Assembly: GCA_030537615.1 (NCBI GenBank)
Contig: JAUNVP010000011.1
Location: forward strand, 39,221-103,220
DNA from: Actinomycetaceae bacterium
GTDB taxonomy: Bacteria > Actinomycetota > Actinomycetes > Actinomycetales > Actinomycetaceae
Reading direction: 5' to 3'
Length of the DNA stretch: 64,000 bases
Within the stretch, counting starts at the first letter, position 1, and each line of letters begins with the position of its first letter. The notes under the pieces are model-generated. The model ran no database searches. It was not told the origin of the DNA and worked only from the letters and a program-made list of their open reading frames with translations. The position numbers were made by a program, and so were the translations under genes. This document shows positions 47,362-55,925 of this stretch, in pieces.

Positions 47362-48540
47362 TCAGGCCTGTGCGGGGGTGGTGGCAGCGAGTTCGGCGGC
47401 CTTTGCGGCAGCGCCATCCATCGTGTCAATCATGGTGACGAGGGGGTGCTGAGCCTTTTCAAGGATCTCGCGACCTTCCTTCACCTTATTGCCGTCGAGT
47501 CGAACAACGATCGGCTTCGTGGCGGATTCTCCGAGCAGTTCGAGCGCCCCGATAATACCGCGAGCAACTTCGTCACATGCAGTGATTCCACCGAAGACGT
47601 TGACGAGGCAGGAGCGAACCTGCTCGTCGCCGAGGATAATGTCGAGGCCTTTAGCCATGACTTCGGCGGAAGCGCCGCCGCCAATATCGAGGAAGTTCGC
47701 AGGACCAACACCGTATTGCTCACCGGCGTAGGCGACGACGTCGAGCGTTGACATGACAAGACCAGCACCGTTGCCGATGATTCCGACTTCGCCCTCGAGT
47801 CGCACGTAGTTAAGGCCTTCTGCTTTAGCCTTCGCTTCCCGGGGATCTTCAGCGGAGATGTCCTTGAGATCGTCGTGTTCGGGATGACGGAAGGTCGCAT
47901 TGTCGTCGAGTGAGACCTTGCCATCGAGGGCGATAATATCGCCGGAGGCGACCTTCACCAGCGGGTTGACCTCCACCAAAGTAGCGTCTTCGCCGGCGTA
48001 CACATCCCATAGTTTGACGAGGACGGGGGCCAGCGCATCATGTTCACTATCTTCAAACCCCGCTTCGGTCAAAATGGCGCGGGCAGCCGCATCATCAATA
48101 CCGACTGACGCGTCGATAGCAACTTTAGCTAGTGCTTCTGGGCGTTCCTTGGCAAGGGTTTCAATGTCCATCCCACCTTCTTTAGAGCACATTGCCAGGT
48201 GTCGGCGATGAGCGCGATCGAGCAGGATAGAGAAGTAGTACTCCTCTTCGATTGCAGCGCCCTCGGCGATCATGACGCGGTGGACAGTGAGCCCCTTGAT
48301 ATCCATGCCGAGAATTTGGTCGGCAATTTCGCGGGTCTCTTGGGGGTTGTGAGCGAGCTTGACACCGCCAGCTTTCCCGCGACCGCCGATCTTCACCTGG
48401 GCTTTAACAACGACTGTGCCGCCACCAAGCTCTCGGGCTGCGTGCTCGGCTTCTTCTGCTGTGGTGGCTACGATGCCACGGAGAACGGGTACACCGTGCG
48501 CTTCAAAAATGTCGCGCGCTTGGTATTCGAATAGATCCAC
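47362..48540 (-). CDS. sucC: succinyl-CoA synthetase, beta subunit
   Basis: ATP-grasp subunit of the TCA-cycle enzyme that makes ATP (or GTP) from succinyl-CoA. The 392-residue protein begins M-D-L-F-E-Y-Q-A-R (GTG 48540, with AAAGGTAAGG upstream). It has [26 protein letters not shown] and G-G-G-A-S. The open frame extends to 48624 but the extra residues are unlike the family. pcrA ends about 190 bp upstream; this interval probably contains the sucC promoter (an AT-rich dyad lies at 48690-48710). Confidence 0.96.
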   Translation of the reverse strand: MDLFEYQARDIFEAHGVPVLRGIVATTAEEAEHAARELGGGTVVVKAQVKIGGRGKAGGVKLAHNPQETREIADQILGMDIKGLTVHRVMIAEGAAIEEEYYFSILLDRAHRRHLAMCSKEGGMDIETLAKERPEALAKVAIDASVGIDDAAARAILTEAGFEDSEHDALAPVLVKLWDVYAGEDATLVEVNPLVKVASGDIIALDGKVSLDDNATFRHPEHDDLKDISAEDPREAKAKAEGLNYVRLEGEVGIIGNGAGLVMSTLDVVAYAGEQYGVGPANFLDIGGGASAEVMAKGLDIILGDEQVRSCLVNVFGGITACDEVARGIIGALELLGESATKPIVVRLDGNKVKEGREILEKAQHPLVTMIDTMDGAAAKAAELAATTPAQA

Positions 48541-48732
48541 GCCCTTACCTTTCGTCTGGATCGTGTTGGTCCATGAGAAGCCTCGTCGTTTTCTATCGAG
48601 ATAAGAAGCTCGACGTCGAGACATCTGCTCTCAAGACTATCGGTATTTGTTCATGCGTGGGAGAAAAACACGAGAATTCGCCGATTCTATATACGATATA
48701 AGATGTGATTCGCCACTCATTCCCGCCCAGTG

Positions 48733-51282
48733 TCACAGCTTCTTAATGGGCGCGTAACGCAGCAGTAATCGGCGCGGCTTTCCATCGCCAAAATCGATCT
48801 TGGCGACGGTCGAAGCCCCACTCGACTCAAGTCCAATAACCGTACCCTCACCAAGAGTTCCATGTGCCACGCGATCTCCCAGGGCAAGCTCGACGGGCGG
48901 TTTAGACTTTTCGCGAGAGACTCCCAAACGTCCTCCAGTAGACGCCGACTTCGAAACGCCAAGTCTGCGGGGCGCTACCTTTTCTGGCGGCGAAGATAAG
49001 CCGGTCGCTCGACTTCTACTCCGCCATGCTCCCCCCGATCCGATCGGGGGCGCGAAATCATCGTCAGAGGAGGTCCACGGCGACCGATAGCTATCCATCG
49101 CCGTCTTTTGACGACGGATTTCAAGGAGCTCGACCGGAATATCATCGAGAAAACGAGACGGTGGTAAATCCGACGGTGTCCCCCACGCTGATCGAACTGC
49201 TGCGCGTGTCAAATAGAGCTTGCGACGCGCCCGCGTAATGGCTACATAGGCCAGTCGCCGTTCTTCCGATAGCTCACTCTCATCTGCCAGCGAGCGCTGA
49301 TGAGGGAAAGTTCCGTCCTCAAGACCGGTTACAAACACCACTGGGAACTCGAGTCCCTTAGCGGTGTGTACGGTCATGAGAGTGACCTGACCACCATTTT
49401 GGTTGCCTTCGAGATCGCCAGAATCGGGCACCTGATCGGCATCTGCCACCAAGCTCACGCGTTCGAGGAAGTCGGTTAAGGTACCTTCAGGATTGGTCTG
49501 GGCAAAATCTTCAGCCACGGCGTGGAGTTCAGCCAGGTTCTCGACGCGGCTAGCATCCTGCGGGTCGTCCGATGACCTTAGCCCAGCGAGATAGCCGGAG
49601 CCATCCATCGCATCATCGAGAGCAGCGGCAATAGTCGCACCGCTATCGAGAGCAAGTCGCAATGACAGCAAGAGCCCGTACAGCCCGGCTGCGGATTTGA
49701 GGGCCCGCGGAGCCATCCCCGCTATCGCTCCCGCACCGCCGGTAGCCTTTTCTTCCTCAACCGCGGCCTCCCACACTCCCTCGGGAAGATCAACAATCTC
49801 TCCTTCCCCGCGCGGGCAATCGGCGGACACCCACGCATCTTTCAAGGCGCTACCAAAATTGGTGCCATTCATTTCGCCGTGAGCGATGAGAGCGCCCTCG
49901 GCCTTCGCACCGATTCCGCGCCGCGGAGTATTAATGATTCGGCGCAAAGCGACCGTGTCATCGGGATTAGACACCGCCTGGAGGTAAGCGATGGCATCCT
50001 TGATTTCTTTCCGTTCATAGAACTTCGTGCCACCGACGACTCGATAGGGGATGCCCGAGCGAACGAGCGCTTCTTCGAGCGCACGAGATTGCGCATTCGT
50101 CCGATAGAAAACAGCGATATCGCCAAAACGATAGTCGGCTTCGGTTAATCGATCAATCTCCCCGATTACAAAACGCGCCTCGTCGTACTCCGAATCGGCA
50201 GCGTCGTAGACGACTGGTGCACCGCTTCCCGAATCAGTCCACAACGCCTTAGCTCGACGCCCATTATTCTTCGATATTACTGCGTTCGCCGCGGACAAAA
50301 TATTCTGTGTCGAACGGTAGTTCTGTTCGAGAACCACGGTATGCGCATCGGCGAAATCCTTCTCGAACTCCTCGATATTGCGGATGGTGGCACCGCGAAA
50401 TGCGTAAATCGACTGGTCGGAATCTCCGACGACCGTCAGTTCACCGGCGGGAATTCCGTCCGCTCCGGTGCCAATCAGTTCGCGGATGAGGACGTATTGC
50501 GCGTGGTTCGTATCCTGATACTCATCGACCAGCACATGGCGGAATCTGCGGTGGTAGTGTTCAGCAACAGCGCGGTTGTTCTTGAGCAAATCAACCGTCC
50601 GCATTATAAGGTCGTCAAAGTCCAGAGCATTCGATTCAGCCAGTCGCCGCTGATAAACCGCATACACATCCGACACGGCCTTCGAAATCGGATCATTGGG
50701 TGCGATTTCGGCATACTTTTGCGGTGTGATCAGCTCGTTCTTGAGATCGGATATACGCGCTTGCAGGAGCTTTGCACTCACCTGTTTTGGGTCGATATTG
50801 AGGTTCTTCGCAACCATCGTGATGAGTCGATTGGAATCTGCCGAATCGTAGATGGTGAAAGTCGATCGCAGACCGGCGGCCTCATACTGTTCGCGCAGTA
50901 TTCGCACGCAGGCAGAGTGAAAAGTAAACACCCACATGCGGCGTGCCTCAGGCCCCACCAATGCTGTTACGCGTTCGCGCATCTCGGCAGCCGCTTTATT
51001 GGTAAAAGTAATTGCCAGCACTTGGCCCGGCGTGGCCCGTCCAGTGCGCAACAGGTAGGCGATGCGATGAGTGAGAACTCGGGTCTTCCCTGATCCGGCT
51101 CCTGCGACAACGAGTAGCGGTCCACCCTCGTACTCAACAGCTTCGCGCTGCGGGGGGTTGAGGCCACGCACCAAATCATCCGTGTTCGTTTGTTGCGACC
51201 ACGGATCTTCGTCGGGTACATCGAAAAACGCGTCGGCCGGTGGCAGATCGGGCAGTGAAAACAGTGACGTTCGTGAGTTCAT
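48733..51282 (-). CDS. pcrA: ATP-dependent DNA helicase PcrA/UvrD
   Basis: A superfamily 1A helicase for repair and replication restart, 849 residues from ATG 51282. Motifs: L-N-P-P-Q-R-E-A-V (Q), A-G-A-G-S-G-K-T-R-V-L (Ia, Walker A), D-E-Y-Q-D-T-N (II), V-V-G-D-S-D-Q-S-I-Y-A-F-R-G (III), Q-N-Y-R-S (IV), V-T-L-M-T-V-H-T-A-K-G-L-E-F (V) and Y-V-A-I-T-R-A-R (VI). The C-terminal tail ends in a Tudor-like region (G-D-R-V-A-H-G-T-L-G-E-G). A TTG at 51306 with GGAAGG 3 bp upstream is an alternative start. Confidence 0.96.
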   Translation of the reverse strand: MNSRTSLFSLPDLPPADAFFDVPDEDPWSQQTNTDDLVRGLNPPQREAVEYEGGPLLVVAGAGSGKTRVLTHRIAYLLRTGRATPGQVLAITFTNKAAAEMRERVTALVGPEARRMWVFTFHSACVRILREQYEAAGLRSTFTIYDSADSNRLITMVAKNLNIDPKQVSAKLLQARISDLKNELITPQKYAEIAPNDPISKAVSDVYAVYQRRLAESNALDFDDLIMRTVDLLKNNRAVAEHYHRRFRHVLVDEYQDTNHAQYVLIRELIGTGADGIPAGELTVVGDSDQSIYAFRGATIRNIEEFEKDFADAHTVVLEQNYRSTQNILSAANAVISKNNGRRAKALWTDSGSGAPVVYDAADSEYDEARFVIGEIDRLTEADYRFGDIAVFYRTNAQSRALEEALVRSGIPYRVVGGTKFYERKEIKDAIAYLQAVSNPDDTVALRRIINTPRRGIGAKAEGALIAHGEMNGTNFGSALKDAWVSADCPRGEGEIVDLPEGVWEAAVEEEKATGGAGAIAGMAPRALKSAAGLYGLLLSLRLALDSGATIAAALDDAMDGSGYLAGLRSSDDPQDASRVENLAELHAVAEDFAQTNPEGTLTDFLERVSLVADADQVPDSGDLEGNQNGGQVTLMTVHTAKGLEFPVVFVTGLEDGTFPHQRSLADESELSEERRLAYVAITRARRKLYLTRAAVRSAWGTPSDLPPSRFLDDIPVELLEIRRQKTAMDSYRSPWTSSDDDFAPPIGSGGAWRSRSRATGLSSPPEKVAPRRLGVSKSASTGGRLGVSREKSKPPVELALGDRVAHGTLGEGTVIGLESSGASTVAKIDFGDGKPRRLLLRYAPIKKL

Positions 51283-51374
51283 AGGATGAATGTTGATTTG
51301 TAACAAAAACCTTCCATATGCTGTCCACCATAATGCACGATGCCGACATCACTGACGATCGGAAGGCCGTGGCC

Positions 51375-51851
51375 GTGAAAAAGCGAATTATCACAGCGAC
51401 ATTCGTCGTTCTTCCTTCCCTGTGGTTGAGCGGGTGTACGCTCTCTTTTAGCCCCAGCGCCGACTATGATCCCAACCCCGTGGCATGCACTTTGATTGGC
51501 GCAGAACCACTGGTCAGCGTTGAAATCCCGGTCACAGTGATGGACGACATCTCACAAGTCAAGCTCACTGCGTGCAATGACCACGGAGAGTGCACGTCTT
51601 TCGAACAGTCCAAAAGCGATATTGACCTCAGCGCCCCCGAGCTCGGCGAATATTACATCTCAACGGCTTGGCCGTACAGTGAGGAGCGCGCTCACGTCAC
51701 GCTTGATCTCACGCGCGGCGACACCGTCATCAGTTCTCAAACCGATATCGACTTAGTAGTAGTTAGCCCCAACGGCCCTAAGTGTCCGCCCCACGTCCTC
51801 CAAGGCTCTGTCATCTTCGATGGGGAACGTTGGAGCGTTCGCACAGACTAA
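51375..51851 (+). CDS. small lipoprotein, paralogue of the next one
   Basis: A 158-residue lipoprotein whose family I do not recognise. The signal peptide ends in L-S-G-C with lipidated C21. The mature part shows V-A-C-T-L-I-G-A-E-P, L-T-A-C-N and V-S-P-N-G-P-K-C-P-P-H-V-L-Q, and four cysteines likely form disulfides. GTG 51375 has GGAAGG 8 bp upstream. It is divergent from pcrA. The downstream neighbour at 52131 shares I-G-A-E-P, L-T-A-C, W-P-Y and S-P-N-G-P-x-C-P-P-x-V-L-Q in the same order, so the pair arose by duplication. Confidence 0.82.
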   Translation: MKKRIITATFVVLPSLWLSGCTLSFSPSADYDPNPVACTLIGAEPLVSVEIPVTVMDDISQVKLTACNDHGECTSFEQSKSDIDLSAPELGEYYISTAWPYSEERAHVTLDLTRGDTVISSQTDIDLVVVSPNGPKCPPHVLQGSVIFDGERWSVRTD

Positions 51852-51853
51852 AA

Positions 51854-52058
51854 CAACTCGCTCTTTTCTCCCCGTACTCTCTTTCCCCATAACTCACTCT
51901 TTCCACTCACCGCCCAACCCCACGGCTCTGCCATAGCTTTTCACCCCCTCACCGCACGGCTCACCCATGGCCACTTAACGACTGATCCCACGGCTCTGTC
52001 ATACCTTTTCGAGCCCTTAAACTCCACGGATCACCCTGAGCATTTCCAGCTTCGTTCC
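51854..52058 (+). repeat. degenerate tandem array, period about 34 bp, carrying GGCTC-WSY-CAT motifs
   Basis: The space between the two lipoprotein genes holds CACGGCTCTGCCATAG (51921), CACGGCTCACCCATGG (51955), CACGGCTCTGTCATAC (51989) and CACGGATCACCCTGAG (52025). Spacings are 34, 34 and 36 bp. Degraded forms (AACTCACTCTTTCC near 51891, AACTCGCTCTTTTC near 51855) precede them. No protein frame is convincing here. The array is C-rich on this strand. Confidence 0.7.
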
Positions 52059-52104
52059 TTGAAACGGAGGGCATGCGCTCCTACCATGAAATCATCAGAT
52101 CTCG

Positions 52105-52119
52105 CATGAGTGAGCCGTG
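52105..52119 (-). repeat. CACGGCTCACTCATG motif, minus strand
   Basis: Located just before the second lipoprotein gene, opposite in orientation to the array that precedes it. Confidence 0.65.
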
Positions 52120-52130
52120 AGGATCGCACC

Positions 52131-52616
52131 ATGAAACACTCCCTCGCCCTACTTTTATTACCCCTTGTTTTCGCCCTCAGTAGCTGCACATCATCAGTGA
52201 GTCCGGAGGCTCGAAACCCCATGAGTGAGCCTTCGACACCAGAGCAAGCGTGTACCGAAATCGGTGCTGAACCAGCCATCACCATCCAATTCAGTCCTGA
52301 AGCAATGGACCGCATAACAGAGCTTACGCTGACCGCTTGCACCAACCGTTCCCAATGCTCGAGTACCCATAAAACCCAAGCGGATTTCACCGCCTCCGAT
52401 GCCAGCCGGAGCGACTATTACCTCGTTGTTCCGTGGCCCTACCCGGCTGATCAGGCGATGCTTGAGCTTAATGTAGTGGGTCCGGGATATGACGATAGCT
52501 ACACAACGCAGGTCACGCTCGAACCATTTTCTCCCAACGGTCCAGACTGCCCGCCCACCGTTCTTCAAGCCGAGCTAGCTCTGATCGAAGGCTCACTCGT
52601 GCAAGTGCGCGGATAG
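52131..52616 (+). CDS. small lipoprotein, paralogue of the preceding one
   Basis: A 161-residue lipoprotein. The signal peptide ends in L-S-S-C (C19). The mature protein repeats the features of the preceding gene (A-C-T-E-I-G-A-E-P, T-L-T-A-C-T, V-P-W-P-Y, S-P-N-G-P-D-C-P-P-T-V-L-Q). After the lipobox linker an insertion reads P-M-S-E-P-S, which is a copy of the GAAGGCTC motif in frame and absent from the paralogue. A second copy (E-G-S-L-V) lies at the C-terminus. Function unknown; ATG 52131 follows GTGAGGAT. Confidence 0.82.
   Translation: MKHSLALLLLPLVFALSSCTSSVSPEARNPMSEPSTPEQACTEIGAEPAITIQFSPEAMDRITELTLTACTNRSQCSSTHKTQADFTASDASRSDYYLVVPWPYPADQAMLELNVVGPGYDDSYTTQVTLEPFSPNGPDCPPTVLQAELALIEGSLVQVRG
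52219..52235 (-). repeat. perfect GAAGGCTCACTCATGG copy in the second lipoprotein gene
   Basis: CCATGAGTGAGCCTTCG on the plus strand, read by the gene as P-M-S-E-P-S. The paralogous gene lacks the segment. Confidence 0.85.
52586..52602 (+). repeat. CGAAGGCTCACTCGTGC motif copy at the lipoprotein gene end
   Basis: One mismatch to the common form (CAT to CGT), read in frame as E-G-S-L-V. Confidence 0.65.
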
Positions 52617-52618
52617 CC

Positions 52619-53266
52619 TCACACAATATTGCGTTGCGCTGCCCAGTGGGTCAGCTCATTTCGGTTGGAAAGCTGGAGCTTTCGAAGCACTGCAGATACG
52701 TGCGTCTCAACGGTCTTAATGGAGATATACAGATCCGACGCGACCTCCTTATAGGTGTAGCCGCGCGCGATCAGTCGCATCACTTCCTGCTCCCGTTTTG
52801 AAAGCAAATCGAGTTCATCATCATGGGTGGCTACCTCCGCTGTGCCAAAAGCATCGAGGACGAATCCGGCAAGCCGCGGCGAGAAAGCGGCGTCTCCGGC
52901 TCCAACGCGTTGAATCGCTTGGATAAGCTCCGGCGTCGAAATTGATTTGGTGACGTAGCCGCGAGCGCCCGAACGAATCACCGCAACCACATCTTCAGGA
53001 GAGTCCGACACTGACAGAGCGAGGAACCGACTACGAGTATTCCGACACTTTTGCACGACCTCCGCTCCCCCGCCGCCAAGACCTCCAGGCATATGCACAT
53101 CAAGTAAGACAACGTCGGGCTCAAGCTCGCCGATAGTGGCGATAGCGGAGTCGACGTCCTCGGCCTCGCCTATGACTATGACATCGTCAGGATACTTACT
53201 GAGTTCGTGACGCACCCCAGCACGCACGAGGGGATGGTCATCAACTATCACGATTGAAATGGTCAC
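52619..53266 (-). CDS. NarL/LuxR-type response regulator
   Basis: A 215-residue two-component regulator. The receiver has D9/D10, the phosphoacceptor D56 (L-L-D-V-H-M-P), and K107 (T-K-S). The C-terminal LuxR HTH spans about residues 148-210 (L-S-K-R-E-Q-E-V-M-R-L-I-A-R-G). Its GTG start overlaps the stop of the kinase gene by 4 bp. A glycine-rich stretch (G-G-L-G-G-G-G) follows the phosphorylation site. Confidence 0.95.
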   Translation of the reverse strand: MTISIVIVDDHPLVRAGVRHELSKYPDDVIVIGEAEDVDSAIATIGELEPDVVLLDVHMPGGLGGGGAEVVQKCRNTRSRFLALSVSDSPEDVVAVIRSGARGYVTKSISTPELIQAIQRVGAGDAAFSPRLAGFVLDAFGTAEVATHDDELDLLSKREQEVMRLIARGYTYKEVASDLYISIKTVETHVSAVLRKLQLSNRNELTHWAAQRNIV

Positions 53267-54495
53267 TGTCGCTCCATATGTGAGTGCGGTACGGAAATAT
53301 GCACTTCAGTTCCTGGTTCCAGTCTACGAAGTCCCACCCGACCTTCAACCCGTTCCGTGCGGGCAATAATTGAATCGCGGACCCCGTGGCGATCTTCGGG
53401 CACATCCGCCAGATCGAAGCCATTGCCGCGGTCGCGAATAAAGATCTCGACCATGTCCTGGCCGACTTCACTATAGACCTGGACCGTAGGTTCACCGTGG
53501 CGCACAGCATTCTTCATTGCTTCGGAGGCCGCCGCGCACGCAGCCAATTCATTCGGGCCCGGAATGCAGTCACCAACCGTTACGACGTCGACCTCTTCAC
53601 CGTAGGTTTTTTCAATCTCTTCGGCGGTGTCCTTCAAAAGGGCCACGAACGAGTCGGCGGTTTCTTGTGCCCCGGTGTAGAGCCACGCGCGGAGTTCGCG
53701 CTCTTGAGTGAGCGCAAGGGACTTCACCTTAGCTGGCTCATTCGCATAGGTCTTAATGAGCATGAGGGTTTGGAGGACGGAGTCGTGCAGGTGTGCGGCA
53801 ATATCCGCCCGTTCGGCTTCCCGCGCTTGAGCAATCTTGGTGGTCGATAAATCTCGGTTGACGCGCAACCACGCGGGGAGGAAGGCGAGAGCCAAGATCC
53901 CAATAACGACGGCCGTGAGCAATCCACCGACGGCCATCGAGTAGGGGGACTGTGAGCCAGCGATTAAAGGCACCGCGCCTCCAAAAATCAAGAGCACGCC
54001 GACGGCAAGGATTCCCATAACAGAGGGGTTGCGGATGTCTTGGATACTGGAGGCTTGCGACCATACGAGGAATAGTCCCACCACGATTGCGGTCATGGCA
54101 ATGGCATCAACTGGCGCGCCCCACCAGCCGTTGAGAACTCCCAGGGCATAGAAAGCGAGCGCGAGGAACACTGCGGCGACGATGTAGCCCTGCGTGGGGC
54201 CAGACATCTGCTTTTCAACAAAGGGTTGTCGCAGTTTCTTCGCTAACCGGTCACCGCGGTACACCTGTTCTGCCGATGCTTTGGGAACCATCGCCCACAA
54301 CCACACGTACAGCAGTAGTCCAGCACCTCCAGACAGTGTGATAACCACCATGACAGCGCGCACGAGTCGCACGGAGAGATTGAGATGGACTGCGAGTCCA
54401 GAACACACCCCCGCGAGAATGGGACGAGGTCGTCCCGGGAATCCGCGGGGCGTCCTCACGAATGGAGGACGCTGAATCTGAGGTGGTTGTTGCAT
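53263..54495 (-). CDS. sensor histidine kinase with PspC domain
   Basis: A 410-residue HisKA_3-type kinase. An N-terminal PspC domain (about residues 22-72, R-P-I-L-A-G-V-C-S-G-L-A) is followed by four further hydrophobic segments, the phosphoacceptor H237 in A-A-H-L-H-D-S-V-L-Q-T-L, and an HATPase with N-A-V-R-H-G and D-R-G-N-G-F-D. The type is known in actinobacteria as a PspC-HK envelope-stress sensor. It is divergent from a second PspC protein 102 bp away, which may be part of the same response. The start ATG 54495 has no strong RBS. Confidence 0.93.
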   Translation of the reverse strand: MQQPPQIQRPPFVRTPRGFPGRPRPILAGVCSGLAVHLNLSVRLVRAVMVVITLSGGAGLLLYVWLWAMVPKASAEQVYRGDRLAKKLRQPFVEKQMSGPTQGYIVAAVFLALAFYALGVLNGWWGAPVDAIAMTAIVVGLFLVWSQASSIQDIRNPSVMGILAVGVLLIFGGAVPLIAGSQSPYSMAVGGLLTAVVIGILALAFLPAWLRVNRDLSTTKIAQAREAERADIAAHLHDSVLQTLMLIKTYANEPAKVKSLALTQERELRAWLYTGAQETADSFVALLKDTAEEIEKTYGEEVDVVTVGDCIPGPNELAACAAASEAMKNAVRHGEPTVQVYSEVGQDMVEIFIRDRGNGFDLADVPEDRHGVRDSIIARTERVEGRVGLRRLEPGTEVHISVPHSHMERQ

Positions 54496-54585
54496 GGTCA
54501 CAATCCCATAGTGCCAAACAAATTGAAGTTGAGACATGCTGGTAGCGCCGTTTCAGGGTTCAATCAGGGCATTACCCGATAGCGC

Positions 54586-54601
54586 GAAGGCTCTGCCATG
54601 G
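54586..54601 (+). repeat. perfect motif copy GAAGGCTCTGCCATGG at the PspC gene start
   Basis: The 3' CATG of this copy contains the start codon of the PspC gene at 54598 and its GAAGG lies 7 bp upstream, so it doubles as the ribosome-binding site. Confidence 0.85.
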
Positions 54602-55911
54602 CCGATTATGGGACTATGACGAACTATCAAGGTCCTCAAAACCCGCAACCGTTTGGTGATACTTTCTTCCAGTCTCTGCGCAACTCGGTATGGCGCAGAC
54701 CGGAAGATCGATGGATCGGCGGAGTATGCGCAGCCATTTCCTATCGTTTCGACTGGGATGTCTCACTCGTGCGCGGGGTGACAGTTATTCTTACGCTATT
54801 CACCGGAGGAATAGTATTCCTCGCGTACGCGCTTGGATGGGCGTTGATTCCGGAGCCGAACGATGATCGCATTCACATCGAAGAGCTTTTGCGAGGGCGT
54901 TTCGACATCGCACATGTCGGCATCTTTGCGTTTCTGATGGGCGGCTTGAGCGGAGGAATTCGCTTTGGCGTCAATATCTTTGATACTCCAGATTTCTTTT
55001 CTATCGGTTTGTATCGAGCACTCGTTCCTGTCACCGGGGTGCTGATCGTTATCGCCTTCTTGTTAATCGCAGTGTCAATGCGGAAAAATTCTGCGCACCG
55101 TCCTCCCTCGCAGCGCTATCCTGGCCAGCCACAAGCCCCGTGGAGCACCCACTATGAGAATGATCGACCAACACCAGGTCCAAATGGAGCAACGCCGCCG
55201 ACTGTCAGCGCGCCATATGTCCCGACTCCTCATCCAGAGGATTCGGTTGAGCCACTCAGAAATCCTATCGACCCCGAACACGAAGATGCCCCCAGCGCAT
55301 CGACCGAATCCGCCGGACAAGATAAATCAACCGAAATAGGTAGTGCATTAGGGGATGAGGACAAAGCTCCCGCGACTTCCAATGACGGCGACGCCACGCC
55401 GCCGACACCGTACATAGCAACGCCGGACCGTGGTCATTACCACCCTCCGTATCATCAACATGGCTCTCCCATGATTCAACCGCGCTATGACACCGGCGTC
55501 CCTTATTCTGCCCCGCACCCCAAAAAGCAGATGCCACCCGCTGGAAGACCAGCTACTCTGAAGAAAGCTCGCCAACCCGGTCCCGGCCTTCCAACCTTTC
55601 TCGGTATTACCGGAGCACTTTTTGTCATCGGGGCAGTCGTATGGATGCTGAGCCTTGGTTCACTCGACGGACTTGGTCTGCCATACGCCAGTCAGATTCA
55701 AGACCCTGCTGAGCTTTTCATAATTGTGCAACTTCCCATCATCGTTGGATCCGCTTTTATTCTCTCCGGCCTCACGCTGACAATTCGCGCCCTCCAGGGA
55801 AAACCGGGGACGTGGCTAACCGTTCTGACAATAATCGCGGCGGCAATCTTGCCGTGGTTCATTCTCATCACCGGCGCAGAAATGAACTACAACAACGGCC
55901 TCTACTGGTAA
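54598..55911 (+). CDS. PspC-domain membrane protein
   Basis: A 437-residue protein. The PspC domain near residues 30-85 (R-P-E-D-R-W-I-G-G-V-C-A-A-I-S-Y-R-F) carries its membrane hairpin. Two more hydrophobic segments follow, then a 170-residue disordered region rich in P, D, E, H and T, and three membrane helices at the C-terminus. It is divergent from the PspC-type kinase. The next gene starts 14 bp after its stop. Its exact role is unknown; an envelope-stress partner of the two-component system is inferred from the layout. Confidence 0.85.
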   Translation: MADYGTMTNYQGPQNPQPFGDTFFQSLRNSVWRRPEDRWIGGVCAAISYRFDWDVSLVRGVTVILTLFTGGIVFLAYALGWALIPEPNDDRIHIEELLRGRFDIAHVGIFAFLMGGLSGGIRFGVNIFDTPDFFSIGLYRALVPVTGVLIVIAFLLIAVSMRKNSAHRPPSQRYPGQPQAPWSTHYENDRPTPGPNGATPPTVSAPYVPTPHPEDSVEPLRNPIDPEHEDAPSASTESAGQDKSTEIGSALGDEDKAPATSNDGDATPPTPYIATPDRGHYHPPYHQHGSPMIQPRYDTGVPYSAPHPKKQMPPAGRPATLKKARQPGPGLPTFLGITGALFVIGAVVWMLSLGSLDGLGLPYASQIQDPAELFIIVQLPIIVGSAFILSGLTLTIRALQGKPGTWLTVLTIIAAAILPWFILITGAEMNYNNGLYW

Positions 55912-55925
55912 GGAGGAGCTGACCG

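Noticed and set aside
48690..48710. AT-rich dyad TATAT-ACG-ATATA upstream of sucC as an operator
   Set aside because: Imperfect, and its base composition alone makes it weak; kept only as a likely promoter region.
51854..52058. CRISPR array
   Set aside because: Units differ too much, there are no constant repeats with unique spacers of equal length, and no cas genes are present.
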